DNA of 64,000 bases from positions 620,001 to 684,000 of the forward strand of contig CAXXLG010000001.1 of NCBI GenBank assembly GCA_963674495.2. The letters run 5' to 3'. The DNA comes from RGIG3178 sp963674495 (GTDB lineage: Bacteria; Bacillota; Clostridia; Christensenellales; QAND01). This document shows, piece after piece, positions 34,771-42,815 of the stretch (positions within the stretch are counted from its first letter, which is position 1; every line of letters starts with the position of its first letter). Made by a program: the position numbers and the translations under genes. Below the pieces are notes generated by a model. It was not told the origin of the DNA. It worked only from the letters and a program-made list of their open reading frames with translations, and did no database searches.

Positions 34771-35004
34771 TTGAGCAGCAAGCCTTTTGTCCTGCAGGAT
34801 GTATTTTTAAACTCCGCGCGACGTGAACGCATGCCTGTCTTTGTGCGCATGTTGGATGGATTACAGTTGTCTGGCATTGTACGCGGATTTGACAACTTTA
34901 CGCTGATTATCGATGGGTCGGATGGCAAGCAGAGCATGTTGTATAAGCATGCCATCGCCGCGGTCATGCCCCAAAACGGTCAGGCCTTGAGGCAACAGGC
35001 CTGA
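34771..35004 (+). CDS. hfq: RNA chaperone Hfq
   Basis: A 77-residue Sm-fold hexamer that binds small RNAs and mRNAs. The Sm1 motif (LQDVFLNSARRERMPVFVRM, GIVRGFDNFTLII) and Sm2 (LYKHAIAAVMP, with Lys-His for poly-U binding) are clear. It starts with TTG behind AAGGAGG. It sits after miaA as usual; the C-terminal tail is short, as in Gram-positives. Confidence 0.95.
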   Translation: MSSKPFVLQDVFLNSARRERMPVFVRMLDGLQLSGIVRGFDNFTLIIDGSDGKQSMLYKHAIAAVMPQNGQALRQQA

Positions 35005-35035
35005 TCGGACGTATTAAATTATTATAGGTGGTATT

Positions 35036-36292
35036 GTGATAAATAGTGAATTGGTAATTACATCACGGGCGGAAGATATTATCAAAAAAGCGGAACAAAG
35101 CATCCGTCCCGCTTTTTTGGGCATCCAGGAAACGGTGAATCACAACCAAAAAAGAATATTACATGCGTTTCAAATTAGTGGTATATCAGCCGGGCATATG
35201 CAGCCTTCAACGGGTTATGGATATTCCGACATCGGAAGGGATGCATTGGAAAAGGTTTTTTCGTGTGCGTTCGGATGCGAAGACGCTTTGGTAAGGCCAC
35301 ACATCGTATCCGGTACGCACGCGTTGAGTATTGGACTCAACGGTCTTCTCAAACGCGGTCAGACCCTTGTCAGCGTGACGGGGAAGCCTTATGATACATT
35401 GGAGCGTGTGATCGGTATCGAGCCGTCTGCGGGCTCTCTGATGGAGCGTGGCGTCAATTATAAGGTCATAGATCTTTTGCCAAGCGGCAACATCGACCTT
35501 GAGGGATTAGAGCAAACGCTCCGGTCTGACAGGCATGCGACCGTCATATTTTTGCAGCGGTCCGCCGGTTACGCATGGCGTCGTGCGCTTCGCCCGGATG
35601 AAATCGGCGATGTAGCCAATTTGGCACATGGGATCAGACCGGATTGCACTGTATTTGTGGACAATTGCTACGGCGAATTCACCGATATCGTGGAACCTAC
35701 GCATTGCGGCGCCGATCTTATAGCGGGATCATTGATCAAAAATCCGGGTGGCGGTTTGGCGCCGACCGGCGGGTATCTATGCGGAAGGAAAAGCGCAATA
35801 GAACGGGTAGAATCCGCGTTAACTGCGCCCGGCATAGGCCGTACCTGCGGTTCATATGAGGCAACCTACCGTCCATTTTTTCAGGGGCTGTTCCTTGCGC
35901 CCCATATCGTTGGCGAAGCGATGAAAACATCTGTACTGTTTGCTCATGTATTTTCGCAAATGGGATACCGTGTGATGCCAGAGACGAACGATAAGCGCTA
36001 TGATATTATACAAGCCATCGAGTTTAATAATCGCGGCACGCTGCTTTCATTTTGCCGTGCCATACAAAATGCGTCACCGGTCGATGCCATGGCAATACCG
36101 GAGCCGTGGGTAATGCCTGGATATACCCACGAGGTGGTAATGGCTGCCGGCACATTCGTACAGGGGGCCTCCATCGAACTGTCGGCGGACGCGCCGCTGT
36201 GTAAACCGTATATTGGTTATCTGCAAGGCAGCTTGACATACGCACACGGCCGCATTGCATGCATGATGGCGGTGGATGCACTGACTATTTGA
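35036..36292 (+). CDS. PLP-dependent lyase of the methionine gamma-lyase/YnbB family
   Basis: A 418-residue fold-type I PLP protein of the family once called aluminium-resistance protein. Visible motifs are YGYSDIGRDALEKVF, VRPHIVSGTHAL, FVDNCYGEFTD (Asp binding the PLP pyridine) and AGSLIKNPGGGLAPTGGY with the likely Schiff-base Lys. The true substrate is not established. It commonly follows hfq in Clostridia. The start is GTG behind AGGTGG. A terminator shared in position with lexA follows. Confidence 0.9.
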   Translation: MINSELVITSRAEDIIKKAEQSIRPAFLGIQETVNHNQKRILHAFQISGISAGHMQPSTGYGYSDIGRDALEKVFSCAFGCEDALVRPHIVSGTHALSIGLNGLLKRGQTLVSVTGKPYDTLERVIGIEPSAGSLMERGVNYKVIDLLPSGNIDLEGLEQTLRSDRHATVIFLQRSAGYAWRRALRPDEIGDVANLAHGIRPDCTVFVDNCYGEFTDIVEPTHCGADLIAGSLIKNPGGGLAPTGGYLCGRKSAIERVESALTAPGIGRTCGSYEATYRPFFQGLFLAPHIVGEAMKTSVLFAHVFSQMGYRVMPETNDKRYDIIQAIEFNNRGTLLSFCRAIQNASPVDAMAIPEPWVMPGYTHEVVMAAGTFVQGASIELSADAPLCKPYIGYLQGSLTYAHGRIACMMAVDALTI

Positions 36293-36330
36293 CAATCAGC
36301 AATGACAGGGAACACCGGTCTACGAGTTGA

Positions 36331-36361
36331 CAGAAAAAAAAACAGGGGATTCCCCTGTTTC
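36331..36361 (-). terminator. Terminator of lexA
   Basis: AAACAGGGG and CCCCTGTTT enclose a 3-base loop, and on the minus strand a run of T follows. It lies between the converging PLP-lyase gene and lexA and may stop both. Confidence 0.85.
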
Positions 36362-36392
36362 TAATTCGATCAGACCTGTATGAATGTATTGT

Positions 36393-36998
36393 TCAATACT
36401 TGCGCAACAGGCCGATGACCTTGCCTAGTATCGCCGCATCTGTAACGATGATGGGATCCATCAGATCATTCTCTGGCTGCAATCGTATGTACTGTCCCTC
36501 TTTGAAAAAGCGTTTACACGTAGCATCATCGTCCATCATCGCCACCACGATTTCGCCGTTTTCTGCGGTCTGTGTGCGTTTGACCACAATATGATCGCCG
36601 TCGAATATACCGGCGTTAATCATGGACTGCCCATGGATGCGCAAAATAAACGTATCCTCTTCGCTGCAATGGAAGAAACCCATTGGAAGGCATACGTAAT
36701 CCTCGATATTTTCCTGTGCAAACAGAGGCTCACCTGCCGCAACCTGACCGACGATCGGTATAGCAGCAGCATCTCGAAACGCGTTGCGATCCTCCAAAAG
36801 CTCAATGGCACGCGGACGTGCCGGGTCACGACGTATGTACCCCTTGCGTTCCAGTCGCTCGAGATAACCGTGTGCTGTAGACGTGGACTTTAGATTTAAT
36901 CCGGTGCAGATTTCCCGCACCGACGGAGGATATCCCTGATCACGGCTGTATTGACGGAGAAAATCCAATACCCTTTGTTGCTTTACGCTCAAGCTCAT
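36393..36998 (-). CDS. lexA: LexA repressor
   Basis: SOS repressor, self-cleaving when RecA filaments form. The 201-residue protein has the N-terminal winged helix (YPPSVREICTGLNLKSTSTAHGYL), the Ala-Gly cleavage site in VGQVAAGEP, and the serine-lysine dyad (HGQSMINAGI; ATCKRFF). The usual Gly-Asp-Ser-Met is Gly-Gln-Ser-Met here. ATG behind AGGAGG. Its promoter contains a LexA operator, so it is autoregulated. Confidence 0.97.
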   Translation of the reverse strand: MSLSVKQQRVLDFLRQYSRDQGYPPSVREICTGLNLKSTSTAHGYLERLERKGYIRRDPARPRAIELLEDRNAFRDAAAIPIVGQVAAGEPLFAQENIEDYVCLPMGFFHCSEEDTFILRIHGQSMINAGIFDGDHIVVKRTQTAENGEIVVAMMDDDATCKRFFKEGQYIRLQPENDLMDPIIVTDAAILGKVIGLLRKY

Positions 36999-37019
36999 GT
37001 CATTTCCTCCTTTTGCATC

Positions 37020-37048
37020 ATTCTATCATACGAACATGCGTTCTGCAA
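37020..37048 (-). promoter_or_regulatory. lexA promoter with SOS box in the spacer
   Basis: On the minus strand TTGCAG (37043-37048), a 17-bp spacer and TAGAAT (37020-37025). The SOS box CGAACATGCGTTCT occupies 37031-37044, matching the Gram-positive LexA consensus CGAAC-N4-GTTC, so bound LexA would block RNA polymerase. Confidence 0.88.
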
Positions 37049-37105
37049 GTAGAAATCTATTATTATCGCCATATTTGGTGTATACTAAAAGAGGAGGGAA
37101 GTATT

Positions 37106-37288
37106 GTGCCACGTTGTTTATTTTTTGACAGGGAATGCATTGAATGTGGGGCGTGCGACAAATGCCCGATCTATGACCGTATATGTATCAACTGTTTCGA
37201 ATGCCTGCAAGGCGATATCGACGCTGTGGATTACGCGAAGATAGCGATCGATAGCATTGAAGTATCCGAACAAAATTCAAACGGGTGA
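37106..37288 (+). CDS. Small Cys-rich protein divergent from lexA
   Basis: A 60-residue protein starting with GTG behind a strong GAGGAGGGA site. Within the first 40 residues it has the Cys series CIECGACDKCPIYDRICINC followed by FEC. The spacing suggests a zinc or Fe-S binding mini-protein, not a standard ferredoxin. A TATACT box lies 20 bp upstream, and the shared SOS box about 60 bp upstream. Function unknown; I do not recognise a named family. Confidence 0.65.
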   Translation: MPRCLFFDRECIECGACDKCPIYDRICINCFECLQGDIDAVDYAKIAIDSIEVSEQNSNG

Positions 37289-37289
37289 G

Positions 37290-38345
37290 TTAGTCGTCCC
37301 TAAGCTTGATAACACGCGCAGCGTCCCGGCGTCGTTGATCGTCAATGGCTGCATAGTGCCTGCGCGTCGTGTTTACATCTTTGTTTCCAAGGACATCCGC
37401 AACCAGATAGATATCACCGGTTTCACGGTTGAGCATGGTTCCGAAGGTCGAGCGAAACTTATGCGGTGAAATGCGTTTGAGCGGCGTAACGATTGCCGAA
37501 TATTTTTTTACAAGATTCTGTATGGCCCTTTGCGTTATTCGCCGTTTTTGCAGCGACAGGAACAACGCGTTCTCATGTCCAGTCAGGGCTATGATGCGCG
37601 AACGGTCGCGCATGTAGTCCTTGACGGCATTTTCCACCTCGGAGCCAAAGTATAAAATAACGCGTGCGCCGCCTTTTCGCGTCACAAGAAAGCTGTTGGC
37701 CGAAAAATCAAAATGCTGTACATCCAGTCCGACAAGTTCAGATATTCGAATACCCGTGCCCAGCAGTAAAGTTAACAATGCGACGTCCCGCGAACGCGTT
37801 ATTTTGTGATAGCGCGCCTGCGCCGAAGTCAGTTTTTCACCACTTTCCACCAAATCCAACAGATTGGCCACTTCGTCCGCTTCGAGCCGTATGATCTCTT
37901 TTTCGTGCACCTTTGGCATCTCGATCTTATCCAGAATATTTTGAGGTATACGGTCGTTTCTATACAGATACTTATAAAAGGATTTTAGCGATGATACCTT
38001 GCGCGCTTTGCCTGCGTTTCCGTTCTCATGTGAGTGGCCGTCATGGTCAACGTAGAGATTGAGATATTCCAAAAACCGCTCAATATCCATCGTTGTGACT
38101 TGCGCAAAATGTGATTCGTGCCACTGTTTAACCGGTACTGTTCCAAAGCGATGAACATGATGCTTCAAAAGAAACTCTATAAACAATCTAATGTCGTATG
38201 CGTAGTTCAGGCGGGTGAGTACACTTGTTGTCGGTTCGATAGATCGGAAAAAATCCGCACAACAAGAAGGCAGTTCATCAGCAATGGACCTAAGCCTCTG
38301 AATGCGCACACGGCTGATTTGATTGTGATAGGACTGATGATCCAC
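37290..38345 (-). CDS. Tyrosine recombinase (XerC/D-like)
   Basis: A phage-integrase-family recombinase of 351 residues, from a GTG with AGGTGG ten bases upstream. The frame extends 41 codons further but without an RBS. It has the N-terminal SAM-like core-binding domain and the catalytic GTGIRISELVGLD (Arg), TRKGG (Lys), SPHKFRSTFG (His295, Arg298) and RHYAA (nucleophile Tyr331). The second His/Trp site reads LGNKDVNTT, with Asn in place of His. A lone Xer-like gene beside lexA may resolve chromosome dimers. No att site or adjacent element was seen. Confidence 0.88.
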   Translation of the reverse strand: MDHQSYHNQISRVRIQRLRSIADELPSCCADFFRSIEPTTSVLTRLNYAYDIRLFIEFLLKHHVHRFGTVPVKQWHESHFAQVTTMDIERFLEYLNLYVDHDGHSHENGNAGKARKVSSLKSFYKYLYRNDRIPQNILDKIEMPKVHEKEIIRLEADEVANLLDLVESGEKLTSAQARYHKITRSRDVALLTLLLGTGIRISELVGLDVQHFDFSANSFLVTRKGGARVILYFGSEVENAVKDYMRDRSRIIALTGHENALFLSLQKRRITQRAIQNLVKKYSAIVTPLKRISPHKFRSTFGTMLNRETGDIYLVADVLGNKDVNTTRRHYAAIDDQRRRDAARVIKLRDD

Positions 38346-38480
38346 TAATTCTCGCCACCTTTTTATACTAATCGTAAAACTTGTCTTTTGCGAATAGTAT
38401 AGCATATCCCTCAATCCGTGTCCACAGAAAAATACAGCAAGCCTCGCGTATGCCAAAATCTTTTTCACGCAAGCGTTTTC

Positions 38481-38954
38481 CTATTCTTGCATTTCTTTCT
38501 GTCGTTTTTTGAATAGCTTTATCTGCTCTGTCGCAAGCAAATCCGCCCGGTTATTGTACTCGTTGTCGGCGTGCCCCTTTACCTTAAAAAAACGCACATT
38601 GTGGTTTGCGACAAGCGTATCCAAAGTCTGCCAAAGATCGATATTCTCCAAAGGTTTTTTGTCCGCTTTACGCCAGCCTCTGTTCTTCCATGATTCAATC
38701 CACTTCTTATCATAGGCGTTGAAGAGATAGGCGCTGTCCGTATGAACACTGACTTCACAGGATTCCTTAAGGTTTTTCAATGCCTCGATACAAGCTAGCA
38801 GTTCCATTCGATTGTTCGTCGTATCCGTGTCAAATCCTGCAATTTCCTTTTTCGCGTTCTTATACATCAAAAGTGCACCCCATCCACCCGGACCGGGGTT
38901 GCCGCTGCATGCACCGTCGCAATAGATTGTAACACGCTTCATGCGTTCATTCAT
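38481..38954 (-). CDS. rnhA: Ribonuclease HI
   Basis: Degrades RNA in RNA-DNA hybrids. The 157-residue protein has YCDGACSGNPGPGGWG, NNRMELLACIEAL, VHTDSAYLFNAY and HADNEYNNRADLLA, supplying the Asp-Glu-Asp-Asp active site. It starts 21 bp after proC. A second ATG four codons in is possible but has no better RBS. Confidence 0.96.
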   Translation of the reverse strand: MNERMKRVTIYCDGACSGNPGPGGWGALLMYKNAKKEIAGFDTDTTNNRMELLACIEALKNLKESCEVSVHTDSAYLFNAYDKKWIESWKNRGWRKADKKPLENIDLWQTLDTLVANHNVRFFKVKGHADNEYNNRADLLATEQIKLFKKRQKEMQE

Positions 38955-38975
38955 AATCGTAAACCCGTATTCCGT

Positions 38976-39779
38976 TCAAGCCAAACGGTTGAACTTGTCC
39001 GTACACCGGTCAATTGCATCGATGACGGTTGCGCGAAACCCGCCCTGTTCCAATGCATACACCGCTTCGATGGTTGTTCCACCGGGGGAACAGACCGCAT
39101 CCTTGAGTTCTCCGGGATGCTTTCCGGTTTTGAGCACCATCTCACCTGACCCAATGCAGGTTTGTGCCGCCATTTCATAGGCAATGTTGCGCGGTAGACC
39201 GAGCTTGCATGCAGCATCCGCCATCGCTTCAATAAAAATGTATACGTAGGCGGGTCCCGAACCTGCAACGCTGGCAAACGCTGCAATCTGTGCTTCATGC
39301 AGGTTCATGGTACGGCCCATGCCGGCAAACACCGATTGAACATAGTCGAATTCTGCCTTTGTAAGATCGTTTTCAACGCAAAGGCAACTCATGCCGCATC
39401 CCACTAGGAGCGGCGTATTGGGCATTACCCGCAAAAGCCGGATTTTCGATCCCAACGCATTTTTAAGCTTTTCGTTGCTCCAACCTGCTACGATGGAAAC
39501 GAAATACTGCTGCTCACGAGCGTGATCTTTGATCTGTGCGGCGACACCCGACAGATATTGCGGCTTCACTGCTAAAAACACGATGTCGCTTTTTTCGACA
39601 ACCTCTTCATTGGATGATGCGGCCACGCAACCTATGCGTTGTTGTGTGGCGCTTAGCTTATCTTTGTCGATGTCATAGAGAATTAAATCCTGCGCATTCG
39701 CTAAGTCATTGCTCAATATGCCTGTATAGATGGCGGTGGCCATATTGCCGGCGCCGATAAATCCGATTGTCTGTGTCAT
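38976..39779 (-). CDS. proC: Pyrroline-5-carboxylate reductase
   Basis: Last step of proline synthesis. The 267-residue protein has the Rossmann start TIGFIGAGNMATAI, AVKPQ, VMPNTPLLVGCGMS and the C-terminal signature around VAGSGPAYVYIFIEA and PGGTTIEAVYALE. ATG behind GGAGG. It has its own promoter and is followed by rnhA. Confidence 0.97.
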   Translation of the reverse strand: MTQTIGFIGAGNMATAIYTGILSNDLANAQDLILYDIDKDKLSATQQRIGCVAASSNEEVVEKSDIVFLAVKPQYLSGVAAQIKDHAREQQYFVSIVAGWSNEKLKNALGSKIRLLRVMPNTPLLVGCGMSCLCVENDLTKAEFDYVQSVFAGMGRTMNLHEAQIAAFASVAGSGPAYVYIFIEAMADAACKLGLPRNIAYEMAAQTCIGSGEMVLKTGKHPGELKDAVCSPGGTTIEAVYALEQGGFRATVIDAIDRCTDKFNRLA

Positions 39780-39808
39780 TCATAAATCCTCCAGATTGAA
39801 TTAAATCC

Positions 39809-39837
39809 ATTATAATCGCTAATCGTACAATGAGCAA
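39809..39837 (-). promoter_or_regulatory. Promoter of proC-rnhA
   Basis: On the minus strand TTGCTC, a 17-bp spacer and a perfect TATAAT (39809-39814), about 30 bp before the proC start. Confidence 0.6.
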
Positions 39838-39864
39838 GACATACGCTCCAATGAATGGTCGGCA

Positions 39865-39893
39865 TTGACTTCCGGTTTCAATGATGGTAATAT
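39865..39893 (+). promoter_or_regulatory. Promoter of tRNA-Trp
   Basis: TTGACT (39865-39870), a 17-bp spacer and TAATAT (39888-39893). The tRNA begins 56 bp after the -10 box. Confidence 0.75.
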
Positions 39894-39948
39894 TGGCAAT
39901 ATTGAATCATCAACAATTGGGACCGCGTAGCGGTTGAAAAACATACAT

Positions 39949-40022
39949 AGGGGTATGGTGTAACGGTAGCACGAAGGTCTCCAAAACCTTTTGCGAGGGT
40001 TCAAATCCTTCTACCCCTGCCA
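39949..40022 (+). tRNA. tRNA-Trp(CCA)
   Basis: The acceptor AGGGGTA pairs with TACCCCT. The anticodon loop CTCCAAA gives CCA. The discriminator is G and the 3' CCA is encoded. A single-gene unit between its own promoter and terminator. Confidence 0.97.
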
Positions 40023-40025
40023 ACG

Positions 40026-40052
40026 AGGAACTGCAAATGCGGTTCCTTTTTC
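40026..40052 (+). terminator. Terminator of tRNA-Trp
   Basis: AGGAACTGC and GCGGTTCCT form a stem with an AAAT loop, followed by TTTTTC. Confidence 0.85.
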
Positions 40053-40060
40053 ATTGTTAA

Positions 40061-41023
40061 TCAGTCTTTGAGGATTACACCGATATATCGCTTGAAATTG
40101 CGGTATGAAATCTTTTTTAAAAGCGCCCCGTCGATTCCTGCTTTGGCGAATGCAGCAAGGATATCGGGATAGCTCTGTGCACCGTGTACACCGTCAGGCG
40201 TGTTCTGTATTCCATCAAAATCAGATCCAAAACCCAAAATATCTTCCCCGCCCAGCGATAAGATATGGCGTGCGTGCAAAACGATGTCGTTGATCGAGCT
40301 CGGCCGGTCAAGACATAAAAACCCGGGATAGAAGTTCAAACCAATGAATCCATGCATGCGGATGATGGCACGGATCTGATCGTCGTTAAGATTGCGAGGA
40401 TGTGGGCACAGTGCATGTGCGTTGCTGTGCGAAGCCAACAGAGGTCTAGTTGTGCGCTTGTACACGTCCCAAAATCCGCCGGTATTCAAATGGGAAACGT
40501 CTATGGCAATGCCGTTTTGGCACATGAAATCAACACATGAGCGCCCGAACGGTTTCAATGGCTCGTTTGTTGATTTTGAATCGCACGCGGGGTATCCGAT
40601 CTCGTTTTCATGGTTCCACAAAAGCGTTGTCATACGCACGCCAAGCCGTTTGAATGCCCCAAGCACATCCAGGCTGCCAGCATACGCTTCCCCGCCCTCT
40701 ATGGATAGCAGGGCGCCTATGGCGTCGGTTATTTCGATTGTATCAAGCGATAAAAGATCCGTGATTGGCAAAATACGTTCACTGCCCCACGTCTGTATCA
40801 TATTGTAATACCAAGTGACCAGTTCAAGCCCCTGCACAACAGCTAAGCCCTGTGATGGTTCGCCTACAAAAGCGGCAAACACCTGCAATTTTACATGGCC
40901 CTGCTCGAGTGAATCAAGGCTAATATGCATTTGTTCGTCAAGACCGTCCGTCAAAGCATTGCATGCACAGCGAAGATTCATTAAATAATCGGTATGCGCG
41001 TCTGCTATGAACATCGTTTCCAT
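40061..41023 (-). CDS. Membrane/renal dipeptidase-type zinc peptidase (M19)
   Basis: A 320-residue cytosolic protein of the M19 dipeptidase family; no signal peptide despite the family name. Zinc-ligand motifs are visible: DAHTDYL, LLSIEGGEAYAG, IDVSHLN, ASHSNAHALCPHPRNL and GSDFDGIQ. It would hydrolyse dipeptides, possibly with a D-residue at the C-terminal side. ATG behind GAGGAG. It lies downstream of rny, separated by a terminator, and converges on tRNA-Trp. Confidence 0.92.
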   Translation of the reverse strand: METMFIADAHTDYLMNLRCACNALTDGLDEQMHISLDSLEQGHVKLQVFAAFVGEPSQGLAVVQGLELVTWYYNMIQTWGSERILPITDLLSLDTIEITDAIGALLSIEGGEAYAGSLDVLGAFKRLGVRMTTLLWNHENEIGYPACDSKSTNEPLKPFGRSCVDFMCQNGIAIDVSHLNTGGFWDVYKRTTRPLLASHSNAHALCPHPRNLNDDQIRAIIRMHGFIGLNFYPGFLCLDRPSSINDIVLHARHILSLGGEDILGFGSDFDGIQNTPDGVHGAQSYPDILAAFAKAGIDGALLKKISYRNFKRYIGVILKD

Positions 41024-41035
41024 AAGGGCGCTCCT

Positions 41036-41070
41036 CTAAAAAGAAGGACTCGATTACTCGAGTCCTTCTT
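41036..41070 (-). terminator. Terminator of rny
   Basis: AAGAAGGACTCGA and TCGAGTCCTTCTT make a 13-bp perfect stem with a TTAC loop, followed on the minus strand by a T-run. Confidence 0.9.
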
Positions 41071-41095
41071 GATTCTATAGCATTCTATGCAGATC

Positions 41096-42637
41096 CTATT
41101 TAGCGTAGTCCGTCGCACGTGTTTCCCGAATCACGTTGACCTTAATTTGACCTGGATAATCCAGTTCCTTTTCGATCTTTGATACGATATCGTGCGCGAT
41201 GAGCGTAATGCCATCGTCCGTAACGTCTTCCGGTTTGACCATGATACGGATCTCTCTGCCCGCTTGTATGGCATAGCAGCGTTCCACACCTTCAAAGGAA
41301 TTGGCGATCTCCTCGAGACGTTCAAGCCTCTTGATGTAGTTTTCAAGCGATTCCCGGCGTGCACCCGGCCTTGCCGCGCTGATCGCATCCGCTGCCTGGA
41401 CGAGCACGGCTTCCATCGTTGTGGCTTCCACATCGCCATGGTGTGCGGCGATACAGTGGATCACTTCGTTGTTTTCGCGGTAGCGTTTTGCTAGATCCAC
41501 ACCAATCTGAACATGGGGGCCGTCGATCTCATGATCCGCCGCCTTGCCGATATCGTGCAGCAAACCGCCGCGCTTGGCCAAATTGATATCGCAGCCCAGT
41601 TCGCCTGCCATCAAAGCAGCAATGTGCGCAACCTCGATGCTGTGCTTGAGTACATTCTGTCCGTAACTTGTACGGAAACGAAGCCGCCCGAGCAACTTGA
41701 GTGTTTCAGGATGTACACCATGAACGCCGACATCGAACAGCGCTTGCTCACCAGCTTCGCGAATCTGCTGATCCACATCCTTTTTCGCCCGCTCCACCAT
41801 CTCTTCGATGCGAGCGGGATGGATACGTCCGTCCTGGATCAGCCGTTCCAGCGCTATGCGTGCGATTTCCCTTCTCACCGGATCAAAACCCGATAGAATG
41901 ACCGCTTCTGGCGTATCGTCGATGATCAGATCTATGCCTGTAGCAGTCTCCAGTGCGCGGATATTGCGCCCTTCACGACCGATGATACGACCCTTCATAT
42001 CATCGCTGGGCAGATGAACGACGGATACTGTCGTTTCCGCCACATGATCCGCGGCGCAACGTTGAATCGCAAGTCCAATGATGTTACGTGCCCGTTTTTC
42101 CCCTTCATCTCGCGCTTCTTGCTCGATGCTGCGAATGATCAGAGCAGCGTCATGACGGACATCGCGTTCGATGGATTCGAGTAACATGCTCTTTGCTTCA
42201 TCACGCGACAATCCGGAAATATGTTCCAGTTCGTCGATTTGCTTCTTGCGCAATACTTCGAGTTCGTCGTGCTTGTGCTGCAGATCCCGTTGCCGTGCAG
42301 TAAGACTTTGTTCCTTCTGTTCAGCGGTCTCGAGTTTCTTGTCCAAAGATTCTTCTTTTTGGATCATCCGGCGCTCGTTGCGTTGCAGTTCCGACCGCCT
42401 TTCGCGAATCTCCTTTTCCAGATCTGTTCTAAGTAATAGAACCTCTTCTTTTGCTTCGAGCAGCGTTTCCTTTTTCAACGCTTCGGCCCGCCTTTGGGCC
42501 TCGTCAATCATCTTCTTTACGGCATCTTCCGTTTGTCCGCGCTTTGTTTGCGAAACGCGTTGGTGATATTTGAATCCGATGGCGTAACCGATGATCGCTG
42601 CTACAACAGCAAGAGGTATTGAAATGTAAATAGGCAA
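41096..42637 (-). CDS. rny: Ribonuclease Y
   Basis: A membrane-anchored endoribonuclease that starts mRNA decay. The 513-residue protein has one N-terminal membrane helix (about 1-22), a long coiled coil (about 35-180), a KH domain (GRIIGREGRNIRALETATG) and an HD domain (LKHSIEVAHIAALMAGELG, GGLLHDIGKAAD). It starts with TTG behind GGAGGTG. Its promoter lies in the palindrome at 42731-42775. Confidence 0.97.
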   Translation of the reverse strand: MPIYISIPLAVVAAIIGYAIGFKYHQRVSQTKRGQTEDAVKKMIDEAQRRAEALKKETLLEAKEEVLLLRTDLEKEIRERRSELQRNERRMIQKEESLDKKLETAEQKEQSLTARQRDLQHKHDELEVLRKKQIDELEHISGLSRDEAKSMLLESIERDVRHDAALIIRSIEQEARDEGEKRARNIIGLAIQRCAADHVAETTVSVVHLPSDDMKGRIIGREGRNIRALETATGIDLIIDDTPEAVILSGFDPVRREIARIALERLIQDGRIHPARIEEMVERAKKDVDQQIREAGEQALFDVGVHGVHPETLKLLGRLRFRTSYGQNVLKHSIEVAHIAALMAGELGCDINLAKRGGLLHDIGKAADHEIDGPHVQIGVDLAKRYRENNEVIHCIAAHHGDVEATTMEAVLVQAADAISAARPGARRESLENYIKRLERLEEIANSFEGVERCYAIQAGREIRIMVKPEDVTDDGITLIAHDIVSKIEKELDYPGQIKVNVIRETRATDYAK

Positions 42638-42730
42638 GTAGTGGCTGCACCTCCAATATATAGTTAACTCAACTCGTTCTCACGCTTGTCAATTCACAGT
42701 AAGCGAAACGAGGATTAAGAGCTCAAAAAT

Positions 42731-42775
42731 ATTGTACGAATTCCCTTCTCCTTTGTCAAGAAAGGGAATTCGTAC
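42731..42775 (-). promoter_or_regulatory. recA terminator palindrome containing the rny promoter
   Basis: GTACGAATTCCCTT (42734-42747) and AAGGGAATTCGTAC (42762-42775) form an inverted repeat, followed on the minus strand by ATATTTTT: a plausible recA terminator. The same strand holds TTGACA (42754-42759), a 17-bp spacer and TACAAT (42731-42736), a near-consensus sigma-A promoter pointing at rny. The -35 lies in the loop and the -10 at the edge of the 3' arm. Confidence 0.8.
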
Positions 42776-42815
42776 ATGATTGATTTCAATTCGATATGCA
42801 AACTAATGATTTGTT

